Source of the DNA: Flavobacterium sp. HBTb2-11-1
GTDB taxonomy: Bacteria; Bacteroidota; Bacteroidia; Flavobacteriales; Flavobacteriaceae
Reading direction: 5' to 3'
Length of the DNA: 64,000 nt
Assembly (NCBI RefSeq): GCF_009826975.1
Contig: NZ_WUMO01000013.1
Coordinates: 1-64,000 of the forward strand
Below are positions 51,654 through 60,967 of the stretch, one piece after another (the stretch's first letter is position 1; every line of letters starts with the position of its first letter). A program made the position numbers and the translations under genes. The notes beneath the pieces were generated by a model that saw nothing but the letters and a program-made list of their open reading frames with translations, searched no databases and had not been told where the DNA came from.

Positions 51654-53906
51654 ATGAAATATTTATTTTTGGCAATATTAATAATTTCAGCTAAAAGCCT
51701 ATACTCGCAAAATATATCAGGAAAAATAGAAGCATCAATTCCTGTAGGTCAGGAAATTAATGTTAGTTTATTAAATACAAACTTTAAAACGCAAACCGAT
51801 TCTCTAGGATTTTATAAACTTGAAAATATTCCGAAAGGGAACTATAAAATAAATGTAACCTCGACGGGATTCAAACCCGTAACTCAAAGAATTTCTGTTT
51901 TTGAAAATGAAAATTTAAATCTTGATTTTGAATTAGAAGAAGATCAGAACGAATTGAACGAAGTTGTGGTTTCTGGAACTTTAAAACCAGTAAAAAGATT
52001 AGAAAGTGCCGTTCCGGTTGAGGTGTATTCGCCAGTTTTCTTCAAAAAAAATCCAACGCCAAGCATTTATGATGCGTTACAAAACATTAACGGAGTTCGT
52101 CCGCAGCTCAATTGTGGAGTTTGTAATACAGGAGATATTCATATAAACGGATTGGAAGGTCCGTACACTTTAGTAATGATTGACGGAATGCCGATTGTAA
52201 GCAGTCTTTCTACGGTTTACGGCTTGTCTGGAATTCCGAATTCTCTGGTGGAACGAATTGAGATTGTGAAAGGTCCAGCTTCATCTCTTTACGGAAGTGA
52301 AGCGGTTGGAGGTTTAATTAATATCATCACTAAAAATCCGACGAATGCACCCGTTTTTTCTGCCGATTATTTTACGACTTCTTATTTTGAAAGTAATCTT
52401 GATTTGGGAATGAAGTTCAATGTTGGGAAAAAAGCAATTTCGCTTATTGGTGTTAATTATTTCAATTACGATCAAGTTATTGATAAGGATCACGACAATT
52501 TTACTGATGTTACGCTTTCTGAACGAATTTCTGTTTTTAATAAATGGAGTTTTAAAAGAAATCACAATCGCCTTTTTACGATCGCTGCACGCGGAATGTA
52601 TGAAGATCGTTGGGGTGGAGATATTCGTTGGGAGAAAAAATATCGTGGCGGAGATGAAATTTATGGTGAAAGCATTTATACCAAAAGAGCCGAATTAATT
52701 GGAAGTTATCAATTGCCGTTTGAAGAAAAATTGATGCTTTCGTTCTCTGGAAATTTGCATTATCAAGACAGCCGTTATGGAACAACATCTTACATCGCCA
52801 ATCAGAAAATAGGATTTTTACAGCTGACTTGGGATAAAAAAATAGGAAGAAATGATTTACTGGCCGGAATTGCAAGCCGATATACATACTATGACGATAA
52901 CACGCCTGCAACCAAAGAAGCTGAAAACACTCGGCTTCCTGGAATTTTTGTTCAGGACGAAATTACATTTTCTCCAAAAAGTCAGGTTTTGTTGGGAATG
53001 CGCTACGATTACAATTCTGTTCACGGATCTATTTTCACACCACGATTTGCTTACAGATTTAAGGCAAACGAAAACACGATTTTTAGATTAAATGCAGGAA
53101 CTGGATTTAGAGTTGTGAATTTATTTACAGAAGATCACGCGGCGTTGACGGGTTCTAGAGATGTGATTATTAAAAACGATTTAAAACCAGAACAATCTGT
53201 AAATGTGAATTTGAATTATATCCAGAAAATCAATTTTGGAAACGGAACTTTTATGGGAATCGAAACAACGGCTTTTTATACCAGATTCAGCAATAAAATC
53301 ATTTCAGATTATGAGACCAACCCAAATGAAATTATTTACGACAATATCGATGGTTATGCGATAAGTCAAGGAATCAGTACCAATGTGGACCTTAATTTTC
53401 CTTCAGGATTAAAATTTATTTTGGGCGCAACAGTTTTAGATAACAAAAATGTGGAAAACGGAATTTCAGAAAGGCCTTTTTTAACGGAGAATTTCACAGG
53501 AACTTGGAGTATTTCATACAAAATTCAACCTTGGAATTTATCTATGGATTATACCGGAAATGTTTATAGTCCGATGAAATTGCCTTTGTTGAGCGAAACC
53601 GATCCGAGAAGTCCAAATTCGCCTTGGTATAGTATTCAGAATATTCAGTTTACGTATTCGGGATGGAAAGATTTCGAAGTCTATGGCGGAATCAAAAATC
53701 TGCTGAACTTTACTCCAATGCAGCATAATCCGTTTTTGATTTCAAGAACCAATGATCCTTTCGATAAGAATGTTCAATATGATTCGGCTGGAAAAGTCTT
53801 GGTTACGCCTGATAATCCGTACGGTTTGACATTTGATACGACCTACGTTTACGGACAAAACCAAACTATTCGAGGATTTTTGGGATTGAGATATACTTTT
53901 AGGTAA
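51654..53906 (+). CDS. TonB-dependent receptor (probable metal uptake)
   Basis: A 750-residue outer-membrane receptor. A signal peptide (MKYLFLAILIISAKSLYS) is followed by a carboxypeptidase-regulatory-like domain (about 20-100), then the plug and a 22-stranded barrel ending in LGLRYTFR. The plug contains C154-GV-C157 next to TGDIHINGLEGPYT, a pattern of a Bacteroidota receptor subgroup. ATG 51654 is preferred because the frame's TTG at 51630 lies within the -7 element. Its promoter palindrome matches that of the NRAMP gene, so an Mn/Fe/Zn substrate is likely but inferred. Confidence 0.93.
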   Translation: MKYLFLAILIISAKSLYSQNISGKIEASIPVGQEINVSLLNTNFKTQTDSLGFYKLENIPKGNYKINVTSTGFKPVTQRISVFENENLNLDFELEEDQNELNEVVVSGTLKPVKRLESAVPVEVYSPVFFKKNPTPSIYDALQNINGVRPQLNCGVCNTGDIHINGLEGPYTLVMIDGMPIVSSLSTVYGLSGIPNSLVERIEIVKGPASSLYGSEAVGGLINIITKNPTNAPVFSADYFTTSYFESNLDLGMKFNVGKKAISLIGVNYFNYDQVIDKDHDNFTDVTLSERISVFNKWSFKRNHNRLFTIAARGMYEDRWGGDIRWEKKYRGGDEIYGESIYTKRAELIGSYQLPFEEKLMLSFSGNLHYQDSRYGTTSYIANQKIGFLQLTWDKKIGRNDLLAGIASRYTYYDDNTPATKEAENTRLPGIFVQDEITFSPKSQVLLGMRYDYNSVHGSIFTPRFAYRFKANENTIFRLNAGTGFRVVNLFTEDHAALTGSRDVIIKNDLKPEQSVNVNLNYIQKINFGNGTFMGIETTAFYTRFSNKIISDYETNPNEIIYDNIDGYAISQGISTNVDLNFPSGLKFILGATVLDNKNVENGISERPFLTENFTGTWSISYKIQPWNLSMDYTGNVYSPMKLPLLSETDPRSPNSPWYSIQNIQFTYSGWKDFEVYGGIKNLLNFTPMQHNPFLISRTNDPFDKNVQYDSAGKVLVTPDNPYGLTFDTTYVYGQNQTIRGFLGLRYTFR

Positions 53907-53915
53907 TTTTATAGG

Positions 53916-54055
53916 CCACAGATTACACAGATTAAAAGGATTATTCTTTTTGTCAGGCTGAGCGGAGTCGAAGCCCCGTTCCAATTGGAGTGCCCTTCGA
54001 CTTGGCTCAGGGAGACAAACGAAAAAAAATCTTTTCTAATCCTTTTAATCTGTGG
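53916..54055. repeat. Nested inverted repeat with tgtcaggctgagcggagtcgaag REP
   Basis: The outer arms CCACAGATTACACAGATTAAAAGGATTA (53916-53943) and TAATCCTTTTAATCTGTGG (54037-54055) enclose inner arms TGTCAGGCTGAGCGGAGTCGAAG (53951-53973) and CTTCGACTTGGCTCAGGGAGACA (53995-54017). The inner pair resembles a REP common in Bacteroidota genomes. Confidence 0.8.
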
Positions 54056-54072
54056 CAAACAAAACAAAAAAA

Positions 54073-54537
54073 ATGAAAAAGCTAATTCTACTTATTTTCT
54101 TCTTCGGAATAACTTCAACAGGATTCTGCCAATTAAAAAGCAGAACTTTTGAAGAAGTAGAAAGTTTGCAACAAATCCAAAAAAGGAAAATCGTGGTTTT
54201 CATTCATACCGATTGGTGTCAGTTTTGCCAACGAATGAAAGCCACAACTTTTAAAAATCAAGAAATTATAGAAAAACTAAACTCCGATTTCTATTTTATC
54301 GATTTTAATGCAGAGGAAAAAAGGGATATTACTTTTCATAAGCGGACTTTTAAATACTTGCCATCGGGCAACAATGTCGGAGTTCACGAACTGGCATTGG
54401 AGCTGGGAACAATCAATAATCAAATTGCGTATCCGACCTTGTGCGTTTTGAATGAGAAAAACGAAATCATTTTTCAGTATAATATTTATTTGAGCACAAA
54501 AGAGTTTAAAATTCTTTTGGAAAAATTGAAAAAGTAG
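54073..54537 (+). CDS. Exported thioredoxin-fold protein
   Basis: A 154-residue protein with a signal peptide (MKKLILLIFFFGITSTGFCQ) and a thioredoxin-like domain with the redox pair C49-QF-C52 in TDWCQFCQRMK, as in DsbD-linked or thioredoxin_7 proteins. The cis-Pro lies in AYPTLCVL. ATG 54073 follows the repeat; the upstream GTG at 54052 is inside the repeat arm. It lies downstream of the TonB receptor but separated by the nested repeat, so cotranscription is uncertain. Confidence 0.85.
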   Translation: MKKLILLIFFFGITSTGFCQLKSRTFEEVESLQQIQKRKIVVFIHTDWCQFCQRMKATTFKNQEIIEKLNSDFYFIDFNAEEKRDITFHKRTFKYLPSGNNVGVHELALELGTINNQIAYPTLCVLNEKNEIIFQYNIYLSTKEFKILLEKLKK

Positions 54538-54821
54538 CATTTTTGCAGCAATAAAACTTCGCTTCTTTGACTATGAAATAAATAATATGTTTCTAGACGC
54601 TTTTTAAAATTTATTTGTAAATTGTTTCAGAGCTTTGTAAACTAAAAATTTTTTGATAATCAATTAGATATGTTTTTTGCTTTGTTAATTAACAGCTTTT
54701 TTTAATGTTCTCACACAATATAAAAATTACGGAAAGAGTTTTAAAGAAGACGATTAGAAAATGAGGTCAGTCCAGTCATTACAACAAACAGAAAAAATCA
54801 AGCGTATTTAAGAGGATAAAT

Positions 54822-56018
54822 ATGGGAATATTTAAAAGCATTAGGCGTTATTATACACGAAAAGAAGAAATTAAGAATCAGCTCGATCAATCCATTCCAA
54901 ATTATAATACTTACAACCCATTAAATAAAACGATTGTTTTTTTTACCAACCACATGCCGGCCCCTGAACATGATTCAGGTTCCAACAGGCTGAAAGAAAT
55001 TATATTGTTTTTTAAGAGAAAGGATTACAATTGTATTATTTGCTCAAAAAATACTTTTCGTGATAATGGTTATGTGAATTATTTCAGCGAATTAGGTGCT
55101 ATCGTTTTTGTAGAAACTAATCAATATTCGAACTATTTCGATTTTATCGCATCGATTTCTAAAGTAGATTTTGTCTGGTATTATGGAGCGAAGGCTTTGT
55201 ATCTCAATGTAAAAAGAGTATCAAAAATGCTCCCACTGGCCAAGTCGCTTTATGATATGGTAGACATTCATTTTCTGCGGTACAAAAGAGCAATTAAAAT
55301 TAATCCGAGCCGAATTTCGTTAAGGAAAAACTATTTAAAGTTCTTTTGGATTGAAACAATATTGGCCAGAAAAGCAGATTTGGTTTTGACTATTTCTACT
55401 ATTGAAAAAGAAATAATGGCAAAGTATATTGATGACCGAAAGTTGATGATACTTTCTAATATACATTATCAAAAAGCCAATAAAGAAGAGCTTTTGCCTT
55501 TTGAAAATCGTGAAAATATACTTTTTATAGGCTCGCAGCACGAACCCAATATTGATGCTGTCAACTATTTATATTATGAAATTATGCCTCTGGTCTGGGA
55601 GACAAATGATACCATAAAAGTTAATGTTATTGGTAATATCAATGAAAAAGTCAAAAATATCACCGATTCGAGATTCATCTTTACAGGTCATGTTTCAGAC
55701 ATAAAACCATTATTTATTGCCAACAAAATGATGGTTGCCCCTTTACGATATGGTGCTGGAGTAAAGGGGAAAATTGGCCAGGCTTTTGAGTATTATTTGC
55801 CCGTAGTTACAACATCAATTGGTGCAGAAGGCATGAAGTTGGCTCATAAAAAAAATGCGTTGATTCATGATGCTAAAGAGGAATTTGCATTTGCTATACT
55901 TGAATTATATCACGACAAATCACTTTGGTTAGAACTGCATCAGAATTCTGAAGAAAGTCTGGAACCATTTTCAAACCAAGCTTTAGAAACTTTATTCTTA
56001 AAATTAGATTCTTTATAG
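54822..56018 (+). CDS. Glycosyltransferase (GT4-like)
   Basis: A 398-residue family-1-type glycosyltransferase. The C-terminal donor-binding domain shows NILFIGSQHEPNIDAVNYL, VNVIGNI and APLRYGAGVKGKIGQAFEYYLPVVTT, with the E-x7-E-like pattern reduced. The N-terminal segment carries an NHMPAPEHDSGSNRL motif. The acceptor sugar or lipid is unknown. Its last 6 nt overlap the end of the convergent glycosyltransferase gene. The 284-nt gap upstream shows no gene or clear promoter. Confidence 0.85.
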   Translation: MGIFKSIRRYYTRKEEIKNQLDQSIPNYNTYNPLNKTIVFFTNHMPAPEHDSGSNRLKEIILFFKRKDYNCIICSKNTFRDNGYVNYFSELGAIVFVETNQYSNYFDFIASISKVDFVWYYGAKALYLNVKRVSKMLPLAKSLYDMVDIHFLRYKRAIKINPSRISLRKNYLKFFWIETILARKADLVLTISTIEKEIMAKYIDDRKLMILSNIHYQKANKEELLPFENRENILFIGSQHEPNIDAVNYLYYEIMPLVWETNDTIKVNVIGNINEKVKNITDSRFIFTGHVSDIKPLFIANKMMVAPLRYGAGVKGKIGQAFEYYLPVVTTSIGAEGMKLAHKKNALIHDAKEEFAFAILELYHDKSLWLELHQNSEESLEPFSNQALETLFLKLDSL

Positions 56019-57149
56019 CTCAAAAACTTTGTCTAATAAGCTATAAGTTGCCTCAAGACTATGATGAGCGCTAAAATAAGAATTAGCTTCTGAACTTATT
56101 TTGCGATAGAAATCCGAATCGGTTAGCAATTTATTGATATAATCTGCAAATTGGTTAGGATCGTTTGAAACTAAACAGCCATTATGGCTTTTGTTTACTA
56201 ATCCGTCAACACCTCTTTCATTGCAAACTACCGGAAGCCCGAGAGATAATGCTTCGATTACTTTGATTTTGATGCCTGTTCCACTCAACATAGGGCATAT
56301 TGCAATTCTAGATTGAGAGTAAGCATCATCCAGATTTTCAATAAAACTGATTTTCTCCACATTTGGATAATCATCTATAAATTTGGTGATTTTTCCAACA
56401 ACTGCAATTTTTAGTGATTTTGAAAGTAAAGGATAAACATGATCAAAAAACCACTTTGCCGATTTTGTATTGTGTTCATTTTCGCTGGCAACATAAATAA
56501 TGTCGTATTTTTTTTCTGCTCTTAAATCACTTTTCTGTGGTAAACTATGCGTTACCAATGCAATTTCCTTATCAATAAATTGAGAGAAAATATATTTTTC
56601 TTCAGGCGAAATCACTAAAATTTTATCAAAATCACTTAAGATTTCTATTTCTTTTTGAAAAAATCTGCCCAGTTTAAACTTCTTCTTGTTTTGAAATTGA
56701 GAAGTCAGGAAATCGTGAGTATCAATAATTAATTTAGTGTTTTTAATATCAGGGCGATTCTTTACCAATTTGGACCAATAAACATAAGAGATTACTATAA
56801 TATCATATTGGTTTGCTTTTAATATTGAAGTAAAAGTTTCATAATGTCCGATGCGCGTTCTGTCAAACAAGCTGATATTCCTCGAAATTCTGTTAGGAAG
56901 AGATTGATAGAAGAAATACTTTAATTTGTTTTTCTTTCGAATAAAAATAGGAAGCAAATAACCCTTTGAAATGAGTTCTTCTTCTTTTAATTTATTTAGC
57001 TCTTTTTCTGTATATACATCTGTTGTAACGCCTACAAGGTCAACTTCAGTATTTCTGTTTTTAAAATATTCTAGAAGAGCCAAAGCTCGGGCGTTATTTC
57101 CTTGTGTTTTAAGTAACGGATTCTCAGGGTAGAAATATAAAACTCTCAT
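56013..57149 (-). CDS. Glycosyltransferase (GT4-like)
   Basis: A 378-residue GT-B glycosyltransferase with an N-terminal PENPLLKTQGNNARALALLEYFKNR acceptor-domain opening. The C-terminal domain includes IIYVASENEHNTKSAKWFF, IAVVGKI and CPMLSGTGIKIKVIEALSLGLPVV, where the E of VIEAL matches the donor-binding E-x7-E region. It is the last of three minus-strand genes of a probable surface-polysaccharide group (58300, 57188, this gene). Confidence 0.87.
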   Translation of the reverse strand: MRVLYFYPENPLLKTQGNNARALALLEYFKNRNTEVDLVGVTTDVYTEKELNKLKEEELISKGYLLPIFIRKKNKLKYFFYQSLPNRISRNISLFDRTRIGHYETFTSILKANQYDIIVISYVYWSKLVKNRPDIKNTKLIIDTHDFLTSQFQNKKKFKLGRFFQKEIEILSDFDKILVISPEEKYIFSQFIDKEIALVTHSLPQKSDLRAEKKYDIIYVASENEHNTKSAKWFFDHVYPLLSKSLKIAVVGKITKFIDDYPNVEKISFIENLDDAYSQSRIAICPMLSGTGIKIKVIEALSLGLPVVCNERGVDGLVNKSHNGCLVSNDPNQFADYINKLLTDSDFYRKISSEANSYFSAHHSLEATYSLLDKVFEL

Positions 57150-57187
57150 AAGTAAAATGGCTTTTTTGTAAAATAATAATCTGACAA

Positions 57188-58264
57188 TCAGATGTCTTTG
57201 GAAAAATGTTTGTCCATTTGTTCAAAATAGGACTCTATACTAAATTTTTTCATTGCGGATTCATGAATTTCTTCGGGCGTGAACTTTCTAGAGTCTTCAA
57301 TGCAATAATCAAAATACTGAAAAATATTCTCTTCAATTTGTTTTGGAAGCAGGTAAGCGCCAGGCTGTTTGTCTTTGGCTAATTTGGGCAAAACACCAAC
57401 AGGATTTCCTGCAATAGGTCTTCCGCTGGCAAGCGCTTCAATAGTGACCATTCCAAAACTTTCTGAATAGGAAGGATAAAAAACAATATCTGCTCGAGAA
57501 TATGCCAGTTCGTTGATATTGTCAATTGTTAATCCGACTAAAATTTCAGTGTTAAGTAAATTTTGAAAAAGCTCAGTATTTGACGGATTGTTTGACGCAA
57601 TAAGAAGTCTCCATTCGTTTTGCTTTTCAACAAGTTGTGCCAGTTCTTGCAATTCTGCAATGCCTTTTCCGTGTTCCAGTCTGCCGATATATGCAATTGT
57701 TTTAAAGTCGGCAGATTGCTTTTTTATCGGATAAAAATTAGTTTTATCAATACAGTTTGGTACTACACTAATTTTGTCTCCATTAATTCCATAATATTGG
57801 ATTAGATCTTTTTTGACATTGTCTTCAACAGCTATTATTTTCTTAGCATTTTTGCAGGCTGTCATTTGAAGTTTTGCAATTCTGCTTAGTTTGCGATTTG
57901 TTCGGCCATACTCCAATTCCATTTTATGAAAACAGCCGTGAGATATTACACAATCTGTCGGATAATATGCTGTGGGTTCGCCATTGCTGATGACCTTTTT
58001 GTTCGAACGATAATGCAACCAAAGAAAAGCTGTAGTAAATCTTGCGATATATTTTGCTCTTCTTTTTTCAAAGTGTCTTATATTGAATAACTTCCAGTAT
58101 AACTTTCCTATGAAACTGTTTTTTAAACGATCCTCATCAATTATTTCAGTCAGAATCTTTCGGCTTTTAAGATACTCATCCAAATAATGAACCATGCGTT
58201 CAGCACCGCCCGCATTAGATTTTCCGTTTAGAAATACCAAATAAACTTTTCTTGCTTTTATCAT
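57188..58264 (-). CDS. Glycosyltransferase (GT4)
   Basis: A 358-residue GT4-type enzyme. The N-terminal loop NAGGAERMVHYLDEYLK is the typical G-G-x-E/R acceptor motif. The C-terminal domain has TIAYIGRLEHGKGIAELQEL and YPSYSESFGMVTIEALASGRPI, giving the E-x7-E motif. The sugar is unknown. It lies 38 nt upstream of the next glycosyltransferase and 35 nt after the DUF6492-type gene. Confidence 0.9.
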   Translation of the reverse strand: MIKARKVYLVFLNGKSNAGGAERMVHYLDEYLKSRKILTEIIDEDRLKNSFIGKLYWKLFNIRHFEKRRAKYIARFTTAFLWLHYRSNKKVISNGEPTAYYPTDCVISHGCFHKMELEYGRTNRKLSRIAKLQMTACKNAKKIIAVEDNVKKDLIQYYGINGDKISVVPNCIDKTNFYPIKKQSADFKTIAYIGRLEHGKGIAELQELAQLVEKQNEWRLLIASNNPSNTELFQNLLNTEILVGLTIDNINELAYSRADIVFYPSYSESFGMVTIEALASGRPIAGNPVGVLPKLAKDKQPGAYLLPKQIEENIFQYFDYCIEDSRKFTPEEIHESAMKKFSIESYFEQMDKHFSKDI

Positions 58265-58299
58265 TGAAGTCTTTCGTCGAATAGATTAGTTTCAGCTCA

Positions 58300-59115
58300 T
58301 TAAAAAAATTGATACCATTTCTTTTTCTTCCAATTGCTTTGGTAGATAACGCCCAGATAAATTTTACGCAACTGTTCTATGCTTAATTCTTTTTTCTCGA
58401 TTGCATGCTGCTCTTTGTAATGATACACTTTAAAAAGACTGCCAATTGGCAGAATATCTATAAGTCTAGTTTTTAATAAATATTCTCCATAGATGACACA
58501 ATCGCTTGGCGAATAGCTTTTCTGATCTATTTCAATGAAAAACTCATCGAAATTTTGATTTCTTTCTTTTAGAAAAACATCGTTAAAATGTTTCCAAACA
58601 CCGCAATTCCAGATATACGGATTTGGGCCATAATCCCATTCTTTTCCTTTATTGCCAAAAAAAGGGCGGGTATCTCTCAAAGCTCTTTTAAAAAATAGAT
58701 TTTCAGAATCCATGTCCAACTGCTCATTGATTTCGAGTAAATCTTTAGACTCTTGCATAACCGTATAAGGCGTATTCTCGTCATACATGAAATCAGAAAT
58801 ATAAAAATCCCGTATAAAAACTGCATCAGAATCTATGGCAACATAGTTTTCGCAGATATTTAGTTTATAAACATTGCATTTTATAATTTGCTGGTATCTC
58901 CATCCATTTGTGATGGCCGTTGTGATAATTTCAGAATCGCGGAATACTTTATATTTTTCAAAACAGTCTGTTTTTAAGAGATCAAAGTGCTCATCATTTA
59001 CAGAAATGATAACGGGAATGTTGTCTTTGTTAAACTCATCAATGGAATCTAAAAGTTTATAAACTCTTTTAAAATCAGGCTCGTAAGTTTTAATGAAAAG
59101 AATTAATTTATACAT
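58300..59115 (-). CDS. DUF6492-like putative glycosyltransferase
   Basis: A 271-residue protein without a signal peptide. A DxD-type motif lies in YVAIDSDAVFIRDF near residues 90-104, preceded by an N-terminal Rossmann-like strand (LILFIKTYEPDFKRVYKLLDSI), as in GT-A-like nucleotide-sugar enzymes such as the DUF6492 group. It is the first gene in the run with two GT4 genes, which supports a role in glycan assembly. Confidence 0.7.
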   Translation of the reverse strand: MYKLILFIKTYEPDFKRVYKLLDSIDEFNKDNIPVIISVNDEHFDLLKTDCFEKYKVFRDSEIITTAITNGWRYQQIIKCNVYKLNICENYVAIDSDAVFIRDFYISDFMYDENTPYTVMQESKDLLEINEQLDMDSENLFFKRALRDTRPFFGNKGKEWDYGPNPYIWNCGVWKHFNDVFLKERNQNFDEFFIEIDQKSYSPSDCVIYGEYLLKTRLIDILPIGSLFKVYHYKEQHAIEKKELSIEQLRKIYLGVIYQSNWKKKKWYQFF

Positions 59116-59238
59116 CTGGCAAAAAATGTTTTTAAAACTAAAGATAGAATTAAATCATTTGTAAACAAACGGTAAATGAAATAATAAATTGCGGTCTCTT
59201 TTTGAATTTTTTAGAAAAAAAGAAAGAATAAATTTTCT

Positions 59239-59246
59239 TATTTTTG
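59239..59246 (+). promoter_or_regulatory. -7 element abutting the lycopene cyclase start (possible leaderless mRNA)
   Basis: TATTTTTG matches TAnnTTTG and ends 3 nt before the ATG at 59250. It overlaps the alternative TTG start at 59244. No -33 TTG is at normal spacing. Confidence 0.4.
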
Positions 59247-59249
59247 AAA

Positions 59250-60422
59250 ATGAACTCTTCACAAATTCCACATTTTGATTACATTTTTACAGGAACAGGA
59301 CTCGCCTCTTTGATGACGGTTTATAAAATGATTTTGTCTGGGAAATTCTCTGATAAATCGATTTTATTATTAGATCAAGATATCAAGAAAGCCAATGACA
59401 GAACTTGGTGTTTTTGGCAAAAAGAAGGAAGCATCTGGAATTCGGTGGTTTCAAAAAAATGGGATTTGGCGTTTTTTGCCAATGAGAATTTCAGACGCGA
59501 TTTAGATCTAAAACCCTATTCTTATAATAAAATCAACGGTTTAGATTTTTATAATTTCGTTTTCGAAGTCATTTCAAAACAATCGAATATTACTTTTTTA
59601 AATGAAAAAGTAACCGAAATCAATGAATTGGAAACTCATGTTTTTGTTGGAACTGAAGAAAATAGATTTACCTGTAATTATTTATTTAACAGCATTTACA
59701 CAAAGGCGTTCGCCGAAAAACAAAATAAGTATCCCGTTTTGCAGCAGCATTTTGTGGGCTGGTTTATAAAAACAGAAGAAGAAGTTTTTAATCCTGAAGA
59801 AGTGACTTTCATGGATTTTTCAGTTTATCAAAAAGGGAATACAAGATTTATGTATGTGCTGCCAACTTCAAAAACAAAAGCTTTGGTTGAATATACTTTG
59901 TTTTCGGAAAAATTGCTTCCTAAAGAAGAGTACGAAAATGAAATTCAAATTTATCTCAAGAAATTAGGTGCAAGCCAATATCAAATTCTCGAAAAAGAGG
60001 AGGGAAGCATTCCTATGACTTGCTATCCGTTTTGGGAAAAAAATACCAAACGGGTTTTGAATATTGGTACGGCTGGCGGTTGGACAAAAGCTAGTACAGG
60101 TTATACTTTTAAAAATTCAGATAAAAAATCTTCGAAATTGATTGAATTCCTTGAAGAGAAAAATGCTTCGACTCCGCTCAGCATGACATCGTTTTATAAA
60201 AAAAGTAGGTTTTGGTTTTACGATTTATTGCTTTTGGATATACTTTATCGACATAATGAATTGGGAAGTTCTATTTTTTCTTCTTTGTTTAAAAAAGGAA
60301 ATCCAGAATTGATTTTCAAATTCTTAGATGAAGAAACGAGTTTTATCGAAGATTTTAAAGTAATCATAAAATGCCCGAAAGTACCATTTATAAAGGCTTT
60401 ATTTCATAGAATATTCCAATAA
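59250..60422 (+). CDS. crtY: Lycopene cyclase (CrtY family)
   Basis: A 390-residue lycopene beta-cyclase of the bacterial CrtY/CrtL flavoprotein type. It cyclises the ends of lycopene to beta-carotene on the way to zeaxanthin or flexirubin-associated carotenoids. An N-terminal FAD/NAD-binding fold (DYIFTGTGLASL) and the conserved DRTWCFW motif are visible, followed by LNIGTAGGWTKASTGYTF. No other carotenoid gene is in the window, so the rest of the pathway is elsewhere. Start codon choice is fixed by the Rossmann motif. Confidence 0.93.
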   Translation: MNSSQIPHFDYIFTGTGLASLMTVYKMILSGKFSDKSILLLDQDIKKANDRTWCFWQKEGSIWNSVVSKKWDLAFFANENFRRDLDLKPYSYNKINGLDFYNFVFEVISKQSNITFLNEKVTEINELETHVFVGTEENRFTCNYLFNSIYTKAFAEKQNKYPVLQQHFVGWFIKTEEEVFNPEEVTFMDFSVYQKGNTRFMYVLPTSKTKALVEYTLFSEKLLPKEEYENEIQIYLKKLGASQYQILEKEEGSIPMTCYPFWEKNTKRVLNIGTAGGWTKASTGYTFKNSDKKSSKLIEFLEEKNASTPLSMTSFYKKSRFWFYDLLLLDILYRHNELGSSIFSSLFKKGNPELIFKFLDEETSFIEDFKVIIKCPKVPFIKALFHRIFQ

Positions 60423-60510
60423 AAAAGGACTGAATTGACACTTTCGACTTTCTCAATCAAACTATAACAAAACTTTATACTTCATAGTAACTAGTTGCGA
60501 GTAAACTTTG

Positions 60511-60518
60511 TAACTTTG
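60511..60518 (+). promoter_or_regulatory. -7 element for the bacilliredoxin gene
   Basis: TAACTTTG matches TAnnTTTG, 33 nt before the ATG at 60552. Confidence 0.5.
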
Positions 60519-60551
60519 CAGTTCAAAAAGTACAATTTAAAAAACAAGAAT

Positions 60552-60962
60552 ATGTATCCACTAGAAATGGTAAAACCAATGGAAGCTGAATTAACAGCTG
60601 CTGGTTTTCAAGACTTACATAGTGCTGAAGCTGTTGAGAATGCTATCAAAGCTGAAGGTACCACTTTAGTTGTTGTAAACTCTGTTTGCGGGTGCGCTGC
60701 AAGAAATGCACGTCCAGGAGCAAAAATGAGTTTGGATAATGCTAAAAAACCAGATCATTTAATTACTGTTTTTGCAGGTGTTGACAAAGAAGCTGTTGAT
60801 GCTGCAAGACAACATATGTTTCCATTTCCTCCATCTTCGCCATCTATGGCTTTGTTTAAAAACGGAGAATTGGTTCACATGTTAGAGCGTCATCACATTG
60901 AAGGACGCCCAGCTGAATTAATTGCTGAGAATTTACAGGATGCGTTTAACGAGTTCTGCTAA
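60552..60962 (+). CDS. BrxA/BrxB family bacilliredoxin-like protein
   Basis: A 136-residue YphP/BrxA-type thioredoxin-fold protein with the active-site motif C46-G-C48 (VNSVCGCAARNARPG) and the family block HMFPFPPSSPSMALFKNG. In Bacillus the family removes bacillithiol from proteins; Bacteroidota make or use this thiol in some species, so the substrate here is uncertain. ATG 60552 is used because the longer frame from 60495 reads through the promoter. Confidence 0.92.
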   Translation: MYPLEMVKPMEAELTAAGFQDLHSAEAVENAIKAEGTTLVVVNSVCGCAARNARPGAKMSLDNAKKPDHLITVFAGVDKEAVDAARQHMFPFPPSSPSMALFKNGELVHMLERHHIEGRPAELIAENLQDAFNEFC

Positions 60963-60967
60963 TTCGT

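Noticed and set aside
54538..54821. Possible small gene in the 284-nt gap before the first glycosyltransferase
   Set aside because: No frame with a plausible start, hydrophobic segment or -7 element was found.
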